From positions 1 to 42,597 of the forward strand of contig CATJUP010000112.1 in the NCBI GenBank assembly GCA_949743655.1: 42,597 nucleotides of DNA. Reading direction: 5' to 3'. Position 1 is the first letter of the stretch, and each line of letters starts with the position of its first letter. The position numbers were made by a program, and so were the translations under genes. The notes under the pieces were generated by a model. The model was not told where the DNA came from and ran no database searches. It saw only the letters and a program-made list of their open reading frames with translations. This DNA is from an uncultured Eubacteriales bacterium. Lineage in GTDB: Bacteria > Bacillota > Clostridia > Lachnospirales > Anaerotignaceae. Positions 24,787 through 33,601 of this stretch are shown here, one piece after another.

Positions 24787-25130
24787 TTTGCGTTATAAGC
24801 GCTGTTAATGTATTTTATGACGCTATTTTGTGGCATGTTATGAATAATGCTGTAAAATTATAAGGTATTTTGAAAATTAATTTTAAAATTTGCTAAAAAA
24901 AACTAATGCAAAATATCTACATTTTTGTTAATATATACTTAAAGTATATATTATATTAAGTTTGTGAGGTATTATTCCAATTTTAATTAATTTAAGTAAG
25001 CAACATTTTAGCGAAATATATTTACTATCGCGATTAGGTTTTTAGTTTAACACAAAAGTGTGTAAAAGCGCTAAAACGTAGCATTTAACAAAAAAGTTTA
25101 TAATAGCCATAAGTTTAGGGAGGATAAAAA
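24787..25130. other. Intergenic region minC-minD with a 25-bp palindrome
   Basis: 344 bases without a gene between two genes that are usually adjacent. It contains a perfect AT-rich palindrome at 24929-24953 and a TATAAT at 25099-25104 with AGGGAGG before minD. No coding frame or known RNA was recognised. Confidence 0.55.
24929..24953. promoter_or_regulatory. Perfect 25-bp AT palindrome upstream of minD
   Basis: Arms of 12 bases, TAATATATACTT and AAGTATATATTA, meet at a single A. It lies about 180 bases before the minD ATG. It could be an operator for a dimeric regulator or a hairpin ending transcripts from minC. Confidence 0.4.
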
Positions 25131-25928
25131 ATGGGAGAAGTAATAGTTATAACAAGCGGTAAAGGCGGCGTTGGCAAAACAACAACCACCGCTAATTTAG
25201 GCTGTGGTCTTGCGATTTCCGGTAAAAAAGTAGCTCTTGTGGATGCTGATATTGGTCTTAGAAATCTTGATGTTGTTATGGGACTTGAAAATAGAATAGT
25301 ATATGACCTTGTTGATGTTGTTGAAGGGAAATGCAGACTTAAACAAGCGCTTATAAAAGATAAACGCTATGCTGGACTTTATCTTCTTCCGGCTGCCCAA
25401 ACAAGAGATAAAGACGCGGTATCGCCTGAACAAATGCGTAAACTGTGTGATAATCTTAAAGAGGATGAGTTTGATTACATAATAATAGATTGTCCGGCGG
25501 GAATAGAACAAGGGTTTAAAAATGCCATAGCGGGAGCTGACCGCGCGCTTGTGGTTACTACACCAGAAGTGTCAGCGGTGAGAGACGCTGACAGAATAAT
25601 TGGTTTGCTTGAGGCAAATGAGCTTATAAATCCATCACTTATACTTAACCGTGTAAGACCAGATATGGTTGACAGAGGCGACATGATGAGTATGGATGAT
25701 GTAAATGAGATATTGGCAGTGGATATAATAGGTGTTGTGCCTGATGATGAATCAATAGTTATACAAACAAATAAAGGTGAACCGGCGGTTACTGTAGAAA
25801 GCTCTAAAGCTGGACAGGCTTACCGTAATATTACGCAAAGAATATTGGGTAATGATGTACCTTTAATGGTATTTGAGGCGGAAAACTCGTTTATAGATAA
25901 ACTTAAAAAATTATTCCGCAAGGGCTGA
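25131..25928 (+). CDS. minD: Septum site-determining ATPase MinD
   Basis: Peripheral membrane ATPase that recruits MinC to the membrane. The 265 residues carry the deviant Walker A GKGGVGKTTTTANLG (10-24), the DADIGLRNLDVVMGLENRIVYD switch region (about 39-60), YIIIDCPAGIE (Walker B, about 115-125) and a C-terminal amphipathic membrane helix (SFIDKLKKLFRKG). A TATAAT and AGGGAGG precede it, so it probably has its own promoter apart from minC. minE follows after 48 bases. Confidence 0.97.
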   Translation: MGEVIVITSGKGGVGKTTTTANLGCGLAISGKKVALVDADIGLRNLDVVMGLENRIVYDLVDVVEGKCRLKQALIKDKRYAGLYLLPAAQTRDKDAVSPEQMRKLCDNLKEDEFDYIIIDCPAGIEQGFKNAIAGADRALVVTTPEVSAVRDADRIIGLLEANELINPSLILNRVRPDMVDRGDMMSMDDVNEILAVDIIGVVPDDESIVIQTNKGEPAVTVESSKAGQAYRNITQRILGNDVPLMVFEAENSFIDKLKKLFRKG

Positions 25929-25976
25929 TGTAACTGTATTAAAAATTTTAGTAGTCTTTGACAGGAGTGATAAATA

Positions 25977-26261
25977 ATGTTTGATTTTTTAGGTTTTTTT
26001 AAAGGCAAAGAGCCTACTTCGGGTTCTGTAGCAAAAGACAGACTTAAACTTGTGCTTGTTCATGACCGTGTAAATTGCTCGTCACAGGTTTTGGAGATGC
26101 TTAAAGATGATATAATAAAAGTTATATCAAACTATATGGAAATAGATAGAGCCGAGCTTGATATTAATATAACTCAAACACAGGCTGAGGATAATTCGGG
26201 AACAGTACCGGTATTGTACGCTAACATACCTATAAAAAGTATGCGCCGAAACTCAAACTAA
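25977..26261 (+). CDS. minE: Cell division topological specificity factor MinE
   Basis: A 94-residue protein of normal MinE length. The N-terminus (FDFLGFFK) is the membrane-targeting and MinD-contact part, followed by KDRLKLVLVHDRVNC, the conserved anti-MinCD segment, and a C-terminal topological domain with VISNYMEIDRAELDINI. It stimulates MinD ATPase. Presence of MinE rather than only DivIVA implies a dynamic Min system. A hairpin terminator (26273-26296) follows. Confidence 0.95.
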   Translation: MFDFLGFFKGKEPTSGSVAKDRLKLVLVHDRVNCSSQVLEMLKDDIIKVISNYMEIDRAELDINITQTQAEDNSGTVPVLYANIPIKSMRRNSN

Positions 26262-26272
26262 CAAAAATTTGG

Positions 26273-26303
26273 CAGTCTGATTAAATTTTCAGACTGTCTT
26301 TTA
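26273..26303 (+). terminator. Terminator after minE
   Basis: CAGTCTGA/TCAGACTG stem of 8 bp with an 8-base loop and a following TCTTTTAATT. Only 27 bases remain before rodA, with no room for a separate promoter, so rodA is probably served by read-through. Confidence 0.65.
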
Positions 26304-26329
26304 ATTCTGTTTAATAATTGGAGAGAAAA

Positions 26330-27469
26330 ATGAATTTAAAAAAATTAAAAAATATTGATTGGTGGCTTGTGTGTGCCGCTATAATACTTTCGGTATTTGG
26401 TATAATATGTATAGGTTCTGCAACGCATATAAATTTGGGTGAAAGCCGCTCAATGTACTACTCTCAAATGGTATGGGTAAGTATTGGAGTAGTTATAATG
26501 CTTGTTGTGGTATATGTAAATATCGATTTTTTTGCTAATTTTTATAAATATATATATTTTTTTAATATAGCGCTGCTTTTAGCCGTACTTTTAATAGGAC
26601 GCTCTGTAAACGGCGCTAAAAGGTGGATATATTTTGGACCTATTGGAATACAGCCTTCTGAGTTTTCAAAAATTATAATGCTCTTTTGCTTGGCAAAAGT
26701 TATTGACAAAAACAGGCAAAGGATTAATAATAAAAGTGTATTGATTAAAATTTGCCTCTATACGCTTATACCTATACTGCTTATACAAAGACAGCCGTCT
26801 TTGTCTGCAAGTCTTGTTATTTTAGCTATATTAGCGTGTGAATTGTTTGTGGCTAAAATTGATTATAAATATATAATGGGATTAATAATAATATCACTTC
26901 CTATTGTGTTATTTATCGCTTGGGATGTATTGCGTGAAGACCCTATTATAATTGATAAAATACTAAGACCACATCAAATAACGCGAATAATAACATTTTT
27001 AAAACCAGACGCGAGCTCTGATAATTATTATCAGACACTTAAATCAATAAGTGCTATAGGCTCTGGTCAGCTTATGGGCAAAGGGCTTTATGAGGGAACT
27101 TTAAATCAATTAAGCTATTTACCTGAACCATATAATGATTTTATATTTTCGGTAATAGGCGAGGAATTTGGTTTTATAGGATGTGTGGGTGTTTTAGCAT
27201 TACAGTTTTTTATAGTTTTTAGATGTATGTTGATAGCCATGAATTGCCGCGACAGTTTTCTTCAATTAGCGGCAACGGGAGTAGCTGGTATGATAGCGTT
27301 TCAGACATTTGTAAACACAGGCGTAGCTACAGGTATACTGCCTAATACAGGTATGTCTTTGCCTTTTGTAAGCTATGGCGGAAGTTCTATGTGGGCTAAT
27401 ATGGCGTCTATAGGACTTGTGCTTAATATAGGTCTTAAACGCACAAAATCTTTATTTGAGGAGGTTTGA
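26330..27469 (+). CDS. rodA: RodA/FtsW-type SEDS glycan polymerase
   Basis: A 379-residue polytopic protein with about ten helices. Typical SEDS features are GRSVNGAKRWIYFGPIGIQPSEFSKI (from about residue 95), GSGQLMGKGLYEGTLNQLSYLPEPYNDFIFSVIGEEFG (about 242-280) and the C-terminal GILPNTGMSLPFVSYGGSS motif. Together with PBP2 it polymerises and crosslinks lateral wall. Position close to the Min and Mre genes favours RodA over FtsW. The ATG at 26330 has GGAG (26320-26323) seven bases upstream; the in-frame TTG at 26318 overlaps that box. mgsA starts five bases after its stop. Confidence 0.93.
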   Translation: MNLKKLKNIDWWLVCAAIILSVFGIICIGSATHINLGESRSMYYSQMVWVSIGVVIMLVVVYVNIDFFANFYKYIYFFNIALLLAVLLIGRSVNGAKRWIYFGPIGIQPSEFSKIIMLFCLAKVIDKNRQRINNKSVLIKICLYTLIPILLIQRQPSLSASLVILAILACELFVAKIDYKYIMGLIIISLPIVLFIAWDVLREDPIIIDKILRPHQITRIITFLKPDASSDNYYQTLKSISAIGSGQLMGKGLYEGTLNQLSYLPEPYNDFIFSVIGEEFGFIGCVGVLALQFFIVFRCMLIAMNCRDSFLQLAATGVAGMIAFQTFVNTGVATGILPNTGMSLPFVSYGGSSMWANMASIGLVLNIGLKRTKSLFEEV

Positions 27470-27474
27470 AATAA

Positions 27475-27870
27475 GTGAATATAGCATTGATAGCTCACGA
27501 CAACAAAAAAAAACTCATGGAAAATCTCTGTATCGCGTACAGACATATACTCTCAAAACATACTTTGTACGCTACAGGCACAACAGGACGCCTTGTTGAG
27601 GAAGCCGCCAATTTATCAGTACACAAATATCTTGCCGGACCTTTAGGCGGAGAACAGCAGTTAGGAAGTCAAGTTGCAAGTAATGATATAGACCTTGTTA
27701 TATTTTTAAGAGACCCTGTATCACAAAAAAGTTACGAGCCAAGTATAAATGGTATATTAAGGCTTTGTGATTTACACAATATACCTTTAGCAAGTAATTT
27801 GGCTACAGCCGAGATACTGCTTTTAGCTCTTGAACGAGGAGACCTTGACTGGAGAAATGTGATTAAATGA
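27475..27870 (+). CDS. mgsA: Methylglyoxal synthase
   Basis: Converts dihydroxyacetone phosphate to methylglyoxal, a bypass of lower glycolysis under phosphate limitation. The 131 residues are a full-length hexamer subunit: NIALIAHDNKK, LYATGTTGRLVEE and the SGPxGGxxQ-type motif here as LAGPLGGEQQLGSQVA (about 53-68), then DLVIFLRDP with the catalytic Asp and the LATAEILLLALERGDLDW end. It starts on a GTG with GGAGG in the end of rodA, and its stop overlaps the next gene by ATGA. Confidence 0.96.
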   Translation: MNIALIAHDNKKKLMENLCIAYRHILSKHTLYATGTTGRLVEEAANLSVHKYLAGPLGGEQQLGSQVASNDIDLVIFLRDPVSQKSYEPSINGILRLCDLHNIPLASNLATAEILLLALERGDLDWRNVIK

Positions 27871-28220
27871 TTGATGAGTTTTTGGTTTTAAATGATTTGG
27901 GATTTTTGCCAAATAGCAATAACGATTTTATGGTTGTAGTTATGTTTACAAATAATGGATTAAAAGCGGTGTTAGCATATTATATTTTTATAAATGTATT
28001 GCTTTTTGTGCTTATGGGTATTGATAAGCTAAAAGCTAAAAAAAGAAAATGGCGTATACCAGAGTCGGCGCTTTTTACTATAGCTATATTGGGTGGGGCT
28101 ATAGGCGGTTTTGCTGGAATGTTTGTGTTTAGGCACAAAAGCCGAAAACTAAGTTTTAAAGTTATATACGCCATTTCTTTATTTTTACATATACTGCTTT
28201 TGTTTTTTATTTTTAATTAG
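27867..28220 (+). CDS. DUF1294 small membrane protein
   Basis: A 117-residue protein. After a short N-terminal extension, the DUF1294 core shows a first helix (AYYIFINVLLFVLMGIDKLKAKKRKWRIPES), a Gly-rich second helix (ILGGAIGGFAGMFVFRHKSRKLSF) and a third hydrophobic segment. The function of DUF1294 is unknown. It is translationally coupled to mgsA by the four-base overlap. The 40-residue N-terminal part is longer than in many relatives, so a later start cannot be excluded. Confidence 0.85.
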   Translation: MIDEFLVLNDLGFLPNSNNDFMVVVMFTNNGLKAVLAYYIFINVLLFVLMGIDKLKAKKRKWRIPESALFTIAILGGAIGGFAGMFVFRHKSRKLSFKVIYAISLFLHILLLFFIFN

Positions 28221-28231
28221 TGTTGTTAATG

Positions 28232-28265
28232 CCGTGAGGATAAGACTTCACGGTTTATTATTTTT
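28232..28265 (+). terminator. Terminator after the rodA-mgsA-DUF1294 unit
   Basis: CCGTGA/TCACGG stem (28232-28253) around ten bases, followed by TTTATTATTTTT. Confidence 0.65.
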
Positions 28266-28345
28266 AAATTTATTATAAACATTTTAGTGCCATAAATAAA
28301 CATTAAAAAAGCTAATATGTTATTAACAAAGTGAAATTAAAAATT

Positions 28346-29704
28346 TTATTCTCTCCGTCCGCTTATTCCTTTTATGCCAAGTATTCCGCGGTATTTGGCA
28401 ACGGTTCGTCTTGAAATATCTATGCCATGTTTTGATAGTAGTTCTTCAGCTATTTTTCTGTCGCTTAGGGGCGCGGATTTATCCTCTTTATCAATTACAT
28501 TTGTTATAAATGTTTGTATTTTTTCTTGAGTAATGCCCTCACCAAACTTTTCGGTAACAGCTTGTCTAAAAAAGTAGCTTAAAGGGTAAACACCATATTT
28601 ACATTGTATATATTTTCCTTTTATTGTGCGGCTTACTGTGGATTCATGTATTTTAACATAACTTGCCACATCGCTTAAAAGTAAAGGAGATATATGACCT
28701 TTGCCATTTTGAAAAAAATCGTACTGTTTTTCGGTAACAGCTTTTATTATTTTATATAGTGTTTCTTTTCTTTTTAAAATGCACTTGCTTATCCATTCAG
28801 CTTGACGTATTTTAGAATATACAAATTCTTTAGCGTCATCAGTGTAATAGTCATATTTGAGTATGTTCATATAAAAATCGCTTATATTAATTTCTGCCGA
28901 AAAGAAATCATTTATGTTTATTTCACATATTCCGTTTTTTATATCAATTATCGCATCTGGAATTACATAATCAATTTCATGTTCGGATAAAAAACCATTT
29001 CCAGGTTTTGGATTTAAATTTTTAATTATATCAACTGCTGAGTTTACATCAGCTATTTTAGCACCTGTTTTTTTTGCTATAAGTCTAATCTGGTTTTTGC
29101 CCAAAAGCTCTATATAATTTTTAATTATTGTTTTTAATAAGGTATTATCTATTTTAAGTTTGTTTATTTGTATTAAAAGACACTCAGACAAATTATGAGC
29201 ACATACACCATTTGGCTCCAAAGACTGAATAATATTTATAGCCTTTTTTACTAAATTGATGTCAGTATTGAGCATATCAGCTATTTGAGAGTCGCTTAAA
29301 TATATATATCCAGCGTTATTTATACAGCCGGCTATAAATATACAAACAGACAATTCATTTTTTGATATTTTAAGCGACATTATTTGTTCTAAAAGAAAAT
29401 CAAAAAGAGTTTTTTCGGTACTCTGTTTAAATTTCCAGTCGCTGTTATCGTTTTCTTCATCTTTTTCTTCTTTATAATATATACGGTTTTGTTCATCATA
29501 AGTATTTACATAATCTGACTTTTTTTTAGTATCTTTGTAGTAATCAAAGTAATAGTCGTTTTTAACTTCAAGAACAGGATTTTCTTCGCTAATGTGATTT
29601 ACATACTCAAATAGCTCGGCTGTACTCATCTGCAAAATCATTGTTGATTGAATAAGTTTTTGATTTATAAGCATTTTTTGAGAAGTATTAAGCTCAAGTT
29701 TCAT
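28346..29704 (-). CDS. rpoN: RNA polymerase sigma-54 factor
   Basis: A 452-residue sigma-54 (SigL). Region I is at the N-terminus with Gln-rich QKMLINQKLIQSTMILQMSTAELFEYV. An acidic, Tyr-rich linker (about 50-85) follows, then the core-binding part with LEPNGVCAHNL, and the C-terminal HTH (SDVASYVKIHESTVSRTIKGKYI). The RpoN box reads SRRTVAKYR near residue 435, binding the -24 element. Sigma-54 promoters need an AAA+ activator; none is encoded in this window, and no convincing GG-N10-GC promoter was found by eye. It is divergent from rnfC. Confidence 0.95.
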   Translation of the reverse strand: MKLELNTSQKMLINQKLIQSTMILQMSTAELFEYVNHISEENPVLEVKNDYYFDYYKDTKKKSDYVNTYDEQNRIYYKEEKDEENDNSDWKFKQSTEKTLFDFLLEQIMSLKISKNELSVCIFIAGCINNAGYIYLSDSQIADMLNTDINLVKKAINIIQSLEPNGVCAHNLSECLLIQINKLKIDNTLLKTIIKNYIELLGKNQIRLIAKKTGAKIADVNSAVDIIKNLNPKPGNGFLSEHEIDYVIPDAIIDIKNGICEININDFFSAEINISDFYMNILKYDYYTDDAKEFVYSKIRQAEWISKCILKRKETLYKIIKAVTEKQYDFFQNGKGHISPLLLSDVASYVKIHESTVSRTIKGKYIQCKYGVYPLSYFFRQAVTEKFGEGITQEKIQTFITNVIDKEDKSAPLSDRKIAEELLSKHGIDISRRTVAKYRGILGIKGISGRRE

Positions 29705-29917
29705 ATTAAATCACATCCTTAGGAATATATTAAAGTATATTATACTACTTAAAAACGTTTATAGCCATATTTTTTGTTTCTGTTTGGCTAAAGCAAAATT
29801 TTATTATTAAAATTTGCCTAACACATAAATTTACATTTACATAACACAAAAAAAATAGTAAACTCTTATTTATAATAGTGAACAAATTAAAAAGTTAAAA
29901 AAAAATATAAAAATGTG

Positions 29918-29946
29918 TTGTTGGCTATGTATTTTTGTATTAAAAT
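29918..29946 (+). promoter_or_regulatory. Candidate promoter of the rnf operon
   Basis: TTGTTG (29918-29923), 17-base spacer, TAAAAT (29941-29946). A clear Rex-type operator was not seen. Confidence 0.4.
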
Positions 29947-29961
29947 AGAAATGTTGATTAT

Positions 29962-30003
29962 AAACTGGTGAGGTTTTGTTGGACGTACCTTTTTGACCGG
30001 TTT
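29962..30003 (+). promoter_or_regulatory. Leader hairpin of the rnf operon
   Basis: AAACTGGT (29962-29969) pairs with ACCGGTTT (29996-30003) including one G-U pair, and inside it GAGGT pairs with ACCTT (29987-29991), leaving a 12-base loop. It begins about ten bases after the predicted transcription start and about 70 bases before the rnfC start. No riboswitch class was recognised. Confidence 0.4.
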
Positions 30004-30075
30004 ATGCAGTTATGTTTAACTTTAATATTATTTACACTTAAAAGTGTAAAAATAAGAAGAGCAGAGGGGGATAAT

Positions 30076-31437
30076 ATGCAAACTTTAACGTTCAAACGTG
30101 GAGTACACCCGCCTGACGAAAAGGCCCTTACAATGGATAAACCCATAAAGGTGATACTTCCAAAGGAAAATTCCGAATTGTTTTTCCCAATGTCACAGCA
30201 CATAGGCGCACCTTGTGAGCCTTGTGTACAAAAAGGCGACTACGTAAAAGTAGGTCAAAAATTAGGGGAGGCTAAAGGTTTTGTAAGCTCGCCTATATTC
30301 TCGAGCGTTTCGGGAGAGGTAGTGGATATAAGACCTGTGCTTGTGCCTTTAGGTGTAAAAAGCCTTGCTGTTGTAGTTAAAAACGATGGCAAAATGGAAG
30401 AGTACGAGGGAATTAAACCACGTGATTACACACAAATGTCTAACGAAGAAATACTTGCCGCTGTAAAAGAAGGCGGAGTTGTAGGTATGGGAGGCGCTGG
30501 TTTCCCTACACATGTAAAATTAGCACCACCACCAGGTACTAATATTGACTATGTTTTAGTAAATGCGGCGGAATGTGAGCCTTATCTTACATGTGACTAC
30601 CGCCTTATGCTTGAACAGCCAGAAAAACTTATTAAAGGTCTTCAGATTGTGCTTAAACTTCATCCTAATGCTAAAGGCGTTATAGGTATAGAGGATAATA
30701 AACCTGAAGCTATAAAACTTTTAAGCGATATGGTAAAAGACATACCTAATATAGAGGTAGCGTCATTGCTTAAAAAGTTCCCTCAAGGTTCTGAGAAACA
30801 TCTTATATATGCTATAACCCAAAGAGAAGTACCTTCGGGCGCTCTCCCTTCGGCTGTGGGCTGTATAGTGGATAACGTTGATACTATAATAAGTGTTTAC
30901 AATGCTGTTTGTGAGGGAAAACCGGTAATGAGAAAAATCGTTACTGTTTCAGGTGGCGCTCCAGCAAACCCTGGCAACTATCAAATACGTGTTGGAATGA
31001 CTTATAAAGACCTTATGGAGCAAATAGGCGGATTTAAAGTGGAGCCTGCTAAAATGGTAGCTGGTGGACCTATGATGGGTATAGCTATGTTTACTCTTGA
31101 TGTGGCTACAACAAAAACATCATCAGCACTTCTTTGCTTTACTCCAGCCGAGGCTTTTATACCTCCAGAAAGGAACTGTATAAGATGTGCTAAATGTGTA
31201 GAGCATTGTCCTATGGGACTTCAGCCATTTATGCTTAATCAGTTATCTTTAAGAGGTGACGGGGAAGGTTTTGTGGCTAATCATGGTCTTGACTGTATAG
31301 AGTGTGGTAGCTGTTCTTATGAATGTCCAGCTAAGAGACAGTTGGCTCAATCAATAAAAGCTACTAAAAAGATTGAAATGGGTAAAGCAAGAGCAAAGGC
31401 TGACGCTGAAAAGAAAGCGGCAGAGTCTAAAAAATAA
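30076..31437 (+). CDS. rnfC: Rnf complex subunit C (NADH/ferredoxin side, Fe-S and FMN)
   Basis: The soluble, membrane-bound subunit of the ferredoxin:NAD oxidoreductase. In 453 residues: a GVHPPDEKALT start, GGVVGMGGAGFPTHVKL (about 131-147) for nucleotide and FMN binding, VNAAECEPYLTCDYRLM, and two 4Fe-4S motifs, CIRCAKCVEHCP and CIECGSCSYECP, near the C-terminus. A short Lys/Ala-rich tail follows. The start at 30076 has AGAGGGGG eight bases upstream; a 36-residue longer frame without such a box is rejected. First gene of rnfCDGEAB, the usual clostridial order. Confidence 0.96.
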   Translation: MQTLTFKRGVHPPDEKALTMDKPIKVILPKENSELFFPMSQHIGAPCEPCVQKGDYVKVGQKLGEAKGFVSSPIFSSVSGEVVDIRPVLVPLGVKSLAVVVKNDGKMEEYEGIKPRDYTQMSNEEILAAVKEGGVVGMGGAGFPTHVKLAPPPGTNIDYVLVNAAECEPYLTCDYRLMLEQPEKLIKGLQIVLKLHPNAKGVIGIEDNKPEAIKLLSDMVKDIPNIEVASLLKKFPQGSEKHLIYAITQREVPSGALPSAVGCIVDNVDTIISVYNAVCEGKPVMRKIVTVSGGAPANPGNYQIRVGMTYKDLMEQIGGFKVEPAKMVAGGPMMGIAMFTLDVATTKTSSALLCFTPAEAFIPPERNCIRCAKCVEHCPMGLQPFMLNQLSLRGDGEGFVANHGLDCIECGSCSYECPAKRQLAQSIKATKKIEMGKARAKADAEKKAAESKK

Positions 31438-31456
31438 TTAGGGGGGAGAAAAAATA

Positions 31457-32425
31457 ATGGATAATATAGTAGTATCATCAACCCCTCATGTCCGTTCGGG
31501 TGAAAGTGTACAAAGCATTATGCGCGATGTTATTATAGCTCTTATTCCCGCTACGGTGATGGGTATTGTGTTTTTTGGCATTAAGGCGCTCCTTCTTATA
31601 GCTATTTCGGTGGCGTCAAGCGTTTTATTTGAGTATTTATATCAAAAAATAATGAAAAAAACAGTTACAATAGACGATTTAAGCGCTGTTGTTACTGGTC
31701 TTTTATTGGCGCTTAACATACCTGTTGGCGCAAGCTGGTGGATGCCTATAGTAGGAAGTGCGTTTGCTATAATAGTGGCTAAACAATTCTTTGGTGGTAT
31801 AGGTCAAAACTTTGTAAACCCTGCTCTTATAGCAAGAGCGTTCCTTTTGGCGTCATATCCTACAGCTATGACAACATGGACTGTAAACGGTGTTACTTCA
31901 GCTACGCCATTAGCGACTTTAAAAACATTAAAAGACGGCGCGGCATTGGCTGATTTACAAATACCAAGCCTTATGCAGGTTATTACAGGAAATGGTATTG
32001 GTGGATGTATAGGTGAGACTTGCGCTATAGCTTTGATTATTGGTTTTGCTTATCTTTTATACAAAAGGATAATTTCGTGGAGAATACCTGTTATATATGT
32101 GGCTGTTGTGTTTGTTCTTATGGGCGTGTTTGGAAGATATGGCGTAAGAATGCCTGTTTACGAGATTTTTATAGGCGGACTTTTCTTAGGTGCTGTATTT
32201 ATGGCTACAGATTACACAACATCGCCTATGACAGCTAAAGGACAAATAATATACGCTTGTATCTGCGGACTTATTACATATCTTATAAGAGTATACGGCG
32301 GTTATCCGGAGGGTGTTTCTTACTCAATACTTATAGCAAACTTGGCTGTACCTCTTATTGATAGATTTACTGTGGGCAAAATTTTTGGCGAGTTACCAAA
32401 AACAAAGGAGGCGAAGAAAGCATGA
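31457..32425 (+). CDS. rnfD: Rnf complex subunit D (membrane flavoprotein)
   Basis: A 322-residue polytopic membrane protein with about nine helices. The conserved TSATPLATL stretch (about 153-161) carries the Thr that binds FMN covalently in characterised RnfD. VTGLLLALNIP and FGGIGQNFVNPALIARAFL are further family landmarks. It takes part in ion translocation. GGGGGG before the ATG; its end overlaps rnfG by ATGA. Confidence 0.96.
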   Translation: MDNIVVSSTPHVRSGESVQSIMRDVIIALIPATVMGIVFFGIKALLLIAISVASSVLFEYLYQKIMKKTVTIDDLSAVVTGLLLALNIPVGASWWMPIVGSAFAIIVAKQFFGGIGQNFVNPALIARAFLLASYPTAMTTWTVNGVTSATPLATLKTLKDGAALADLQIPSLMQVITGNGIGGCIGETCAIALIIGFAYLLYKRIISWRIPVIYVAVVFVLMGVFGRYGVRMPVYEIFIGGLFLGAVFMATDYTTSPMTAKGQIIYACICGLITYLIRVYGGYPEGVSYSILIANLAVPLIDRFTVGKIFGELPKTKEAKKA

Positions 32426-32958
32426 AACATATAACAGTACCAGCATTAAGATTATTTATAATTTGTTTTGTGTGCGCTCTTTGTCTTGGTCTTTGTTCCG
32501 AAATAACAAAAGCGCCTATTGCGGCACAGGCTAAAGCCACACAAGATGCCGCTATGCAGGCTGTTTTGCCTGACGCTAATTTTGAAGAAATATCTGATGC
32601 GGCTTTAAGCGGTACAGTAACAGCAGTAACAGCAGGTAAAGACGCAAGCGGAAACATAAAGGGATATGTTGTAAGCTGTACAACAAGTAGTTTTGGCGGA
32701 CCTTTACAAATGATGGTTGGTGTTGACACAAGCGGAACTGTTACAGGCGTAAGAATTTTATCTCACGCTGATACACCTGGTCTTGGCGCTCTTGCCGCAA
32801 GCCCTGACTTTTATGAGCAGTATACAGGTATGAGCGGTACTCTTGCTGTTGATAAAGACGGTGGTCAGGTTGTAGCTATTACAAGTGCTACAATAACATC
32901 AAGAGCTGTTACAGTGGGCGTAAATGACGCTATAGCTTGGGTAGCGGCAAATAAATAA
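32422..32958 (+). CDS. rnfG: Rnf complex subunit G (covalent FMN, extracellular)
   Basis: A 178-residue protein with one N-terminal membrane helix (about 8-28) and an outward-facing FMN domain. The flavinylation motif reads ITSATITSRAV near residue 155-165, with the acceptor Thr as in other RnfG/NqrC. GVRILSHADTPGLGALA is the second conserved segment. An ApbE flavin transferase is needed but is not in this window. It is translationally coupled to rnfD by a four-base overlap. Confidence 0.95.
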   Translation: MKHITVPALRLFIICFVCALCLGLCSEITKAPIAAQAKATQDAAMQAVLPDANFEEISDAALSGTVTAVTAGKDASGNIKGYVVSCTTSSFGGPLQMMVGVDTSGTVTGVRILSHADTPGLGALAASPDFYEQYTGMSGTLAVDKDGGQVVAITSATITSRAVTVGVNDAIAWVAANK

Positions 32959-32974
32959 GGAGGGTTAGAATAAT

Positions 32975-33586
32975 ATGAATAAAAATCTTACTGTATTAAG
33001 AGACGGTATATTGTTCGATAACCCTGTACTTATACAGGTTGTCGGTATGTGTGCTACTCTTGCTACATCAACAAGTATAATAAATGGTGCCGGCATGGGA
33101 TTTTCAACAATGGCGGTGCTCGTAGGCTCCAACGTAGTTATATCTCTTTTACGTAAATTTATACCAGACACAGTACGTATACCGTGCTTTATAGTAGTAA
33201 TAGCATCGTTTGTTACAATAGTTCAGCTTATTTTACAGGCTTACTTGCCAGCTATTAACGACGCACTTGGTCTTTTTATACCTCTTATAGTTGTAAACTG
33301 TATTATTCTTGCAAGAGCTGAAGGTTTTGCTTCTAAAAACAACTGGATAGCGTCATTATTTGATGGTTTGGGAAATGGTCTTGGCTTTACTGCAGTTCTT
33401 GTTATAATGGGTGCTGTTCGTGAGCTTCTTGGCTCGGGTACTATACTTGGCATGACTATTATGCCTGAGGCGTTTCCTAAAACATTGCTTTTAATAATGG
33501 CGCCTGGAGCGTTCTTTACACTTGGTATTTTTATGGCTATATTTAAAAAATTAGCTAAAAAACCTGTAAGTGAAGATGAAGAATAA
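32975..33586 (+). CDS. rnfE: Rnf complex subunit E
   Basis: A 203-residue integral membrane protein with six helices, homologous to RnfA. Landmarks: NPVLIQVVGMCATLATSTSIINGAGMG near the N-terminus, FIPLIVVNCIILARAEGFASKNN (about 95-117) and DGLGNGLGFTAVLVIMGAVRELLGSG. The conserved Cys in the VVNC and GMCATL helices face each other and bind an intramembrane 2Fe-2S cluster together with RnfA in solved complexes. AAGGAGG precedes the start. Confidence 0.95.
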   Translation: MNKNLTVLRDGILFDNPVLIQVVGMCATLATSTSIINGAGMGFSTMAVLVGSNVVISLLRKFIPDTVRIPCFIVVIASFVTIVQLILQAYLPAINDALGLFIPLIVVNCIILARAEGFASKNNWIASLFDGLGNGLGFTAVLVIMGAVRELLGSGTILGMTIMPEAFPKTLLLIMAPGAFFTLGIFMAIFKKLAKKPVSEDEE

Positions 33587-33601
33587 TAGGGAGGGGAAAA
33601 A

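Larger units (their letters stand above)
29705..30075. other. Divergent intergenic region rpoN / rnfC
   Basis: 371 bases without a supported gene. A candidate rnf promoter is at 29918-29946 (TTGTTG, 17 bases, TAAAAT), and a leader hairpin at 29962-30003. A frame running into rnfC from 29968 is rejected because of the strong ribosome binding site before 30076. Confidence 0.55.

Noticed and set aside
29968-30075. Longer RnfC starting at 29968
   Set aside because: The extra 36 residues are unlike RnfC, overlap the leader hairpin, and the ATG at 30076 has a strong AGAGGGGG box.
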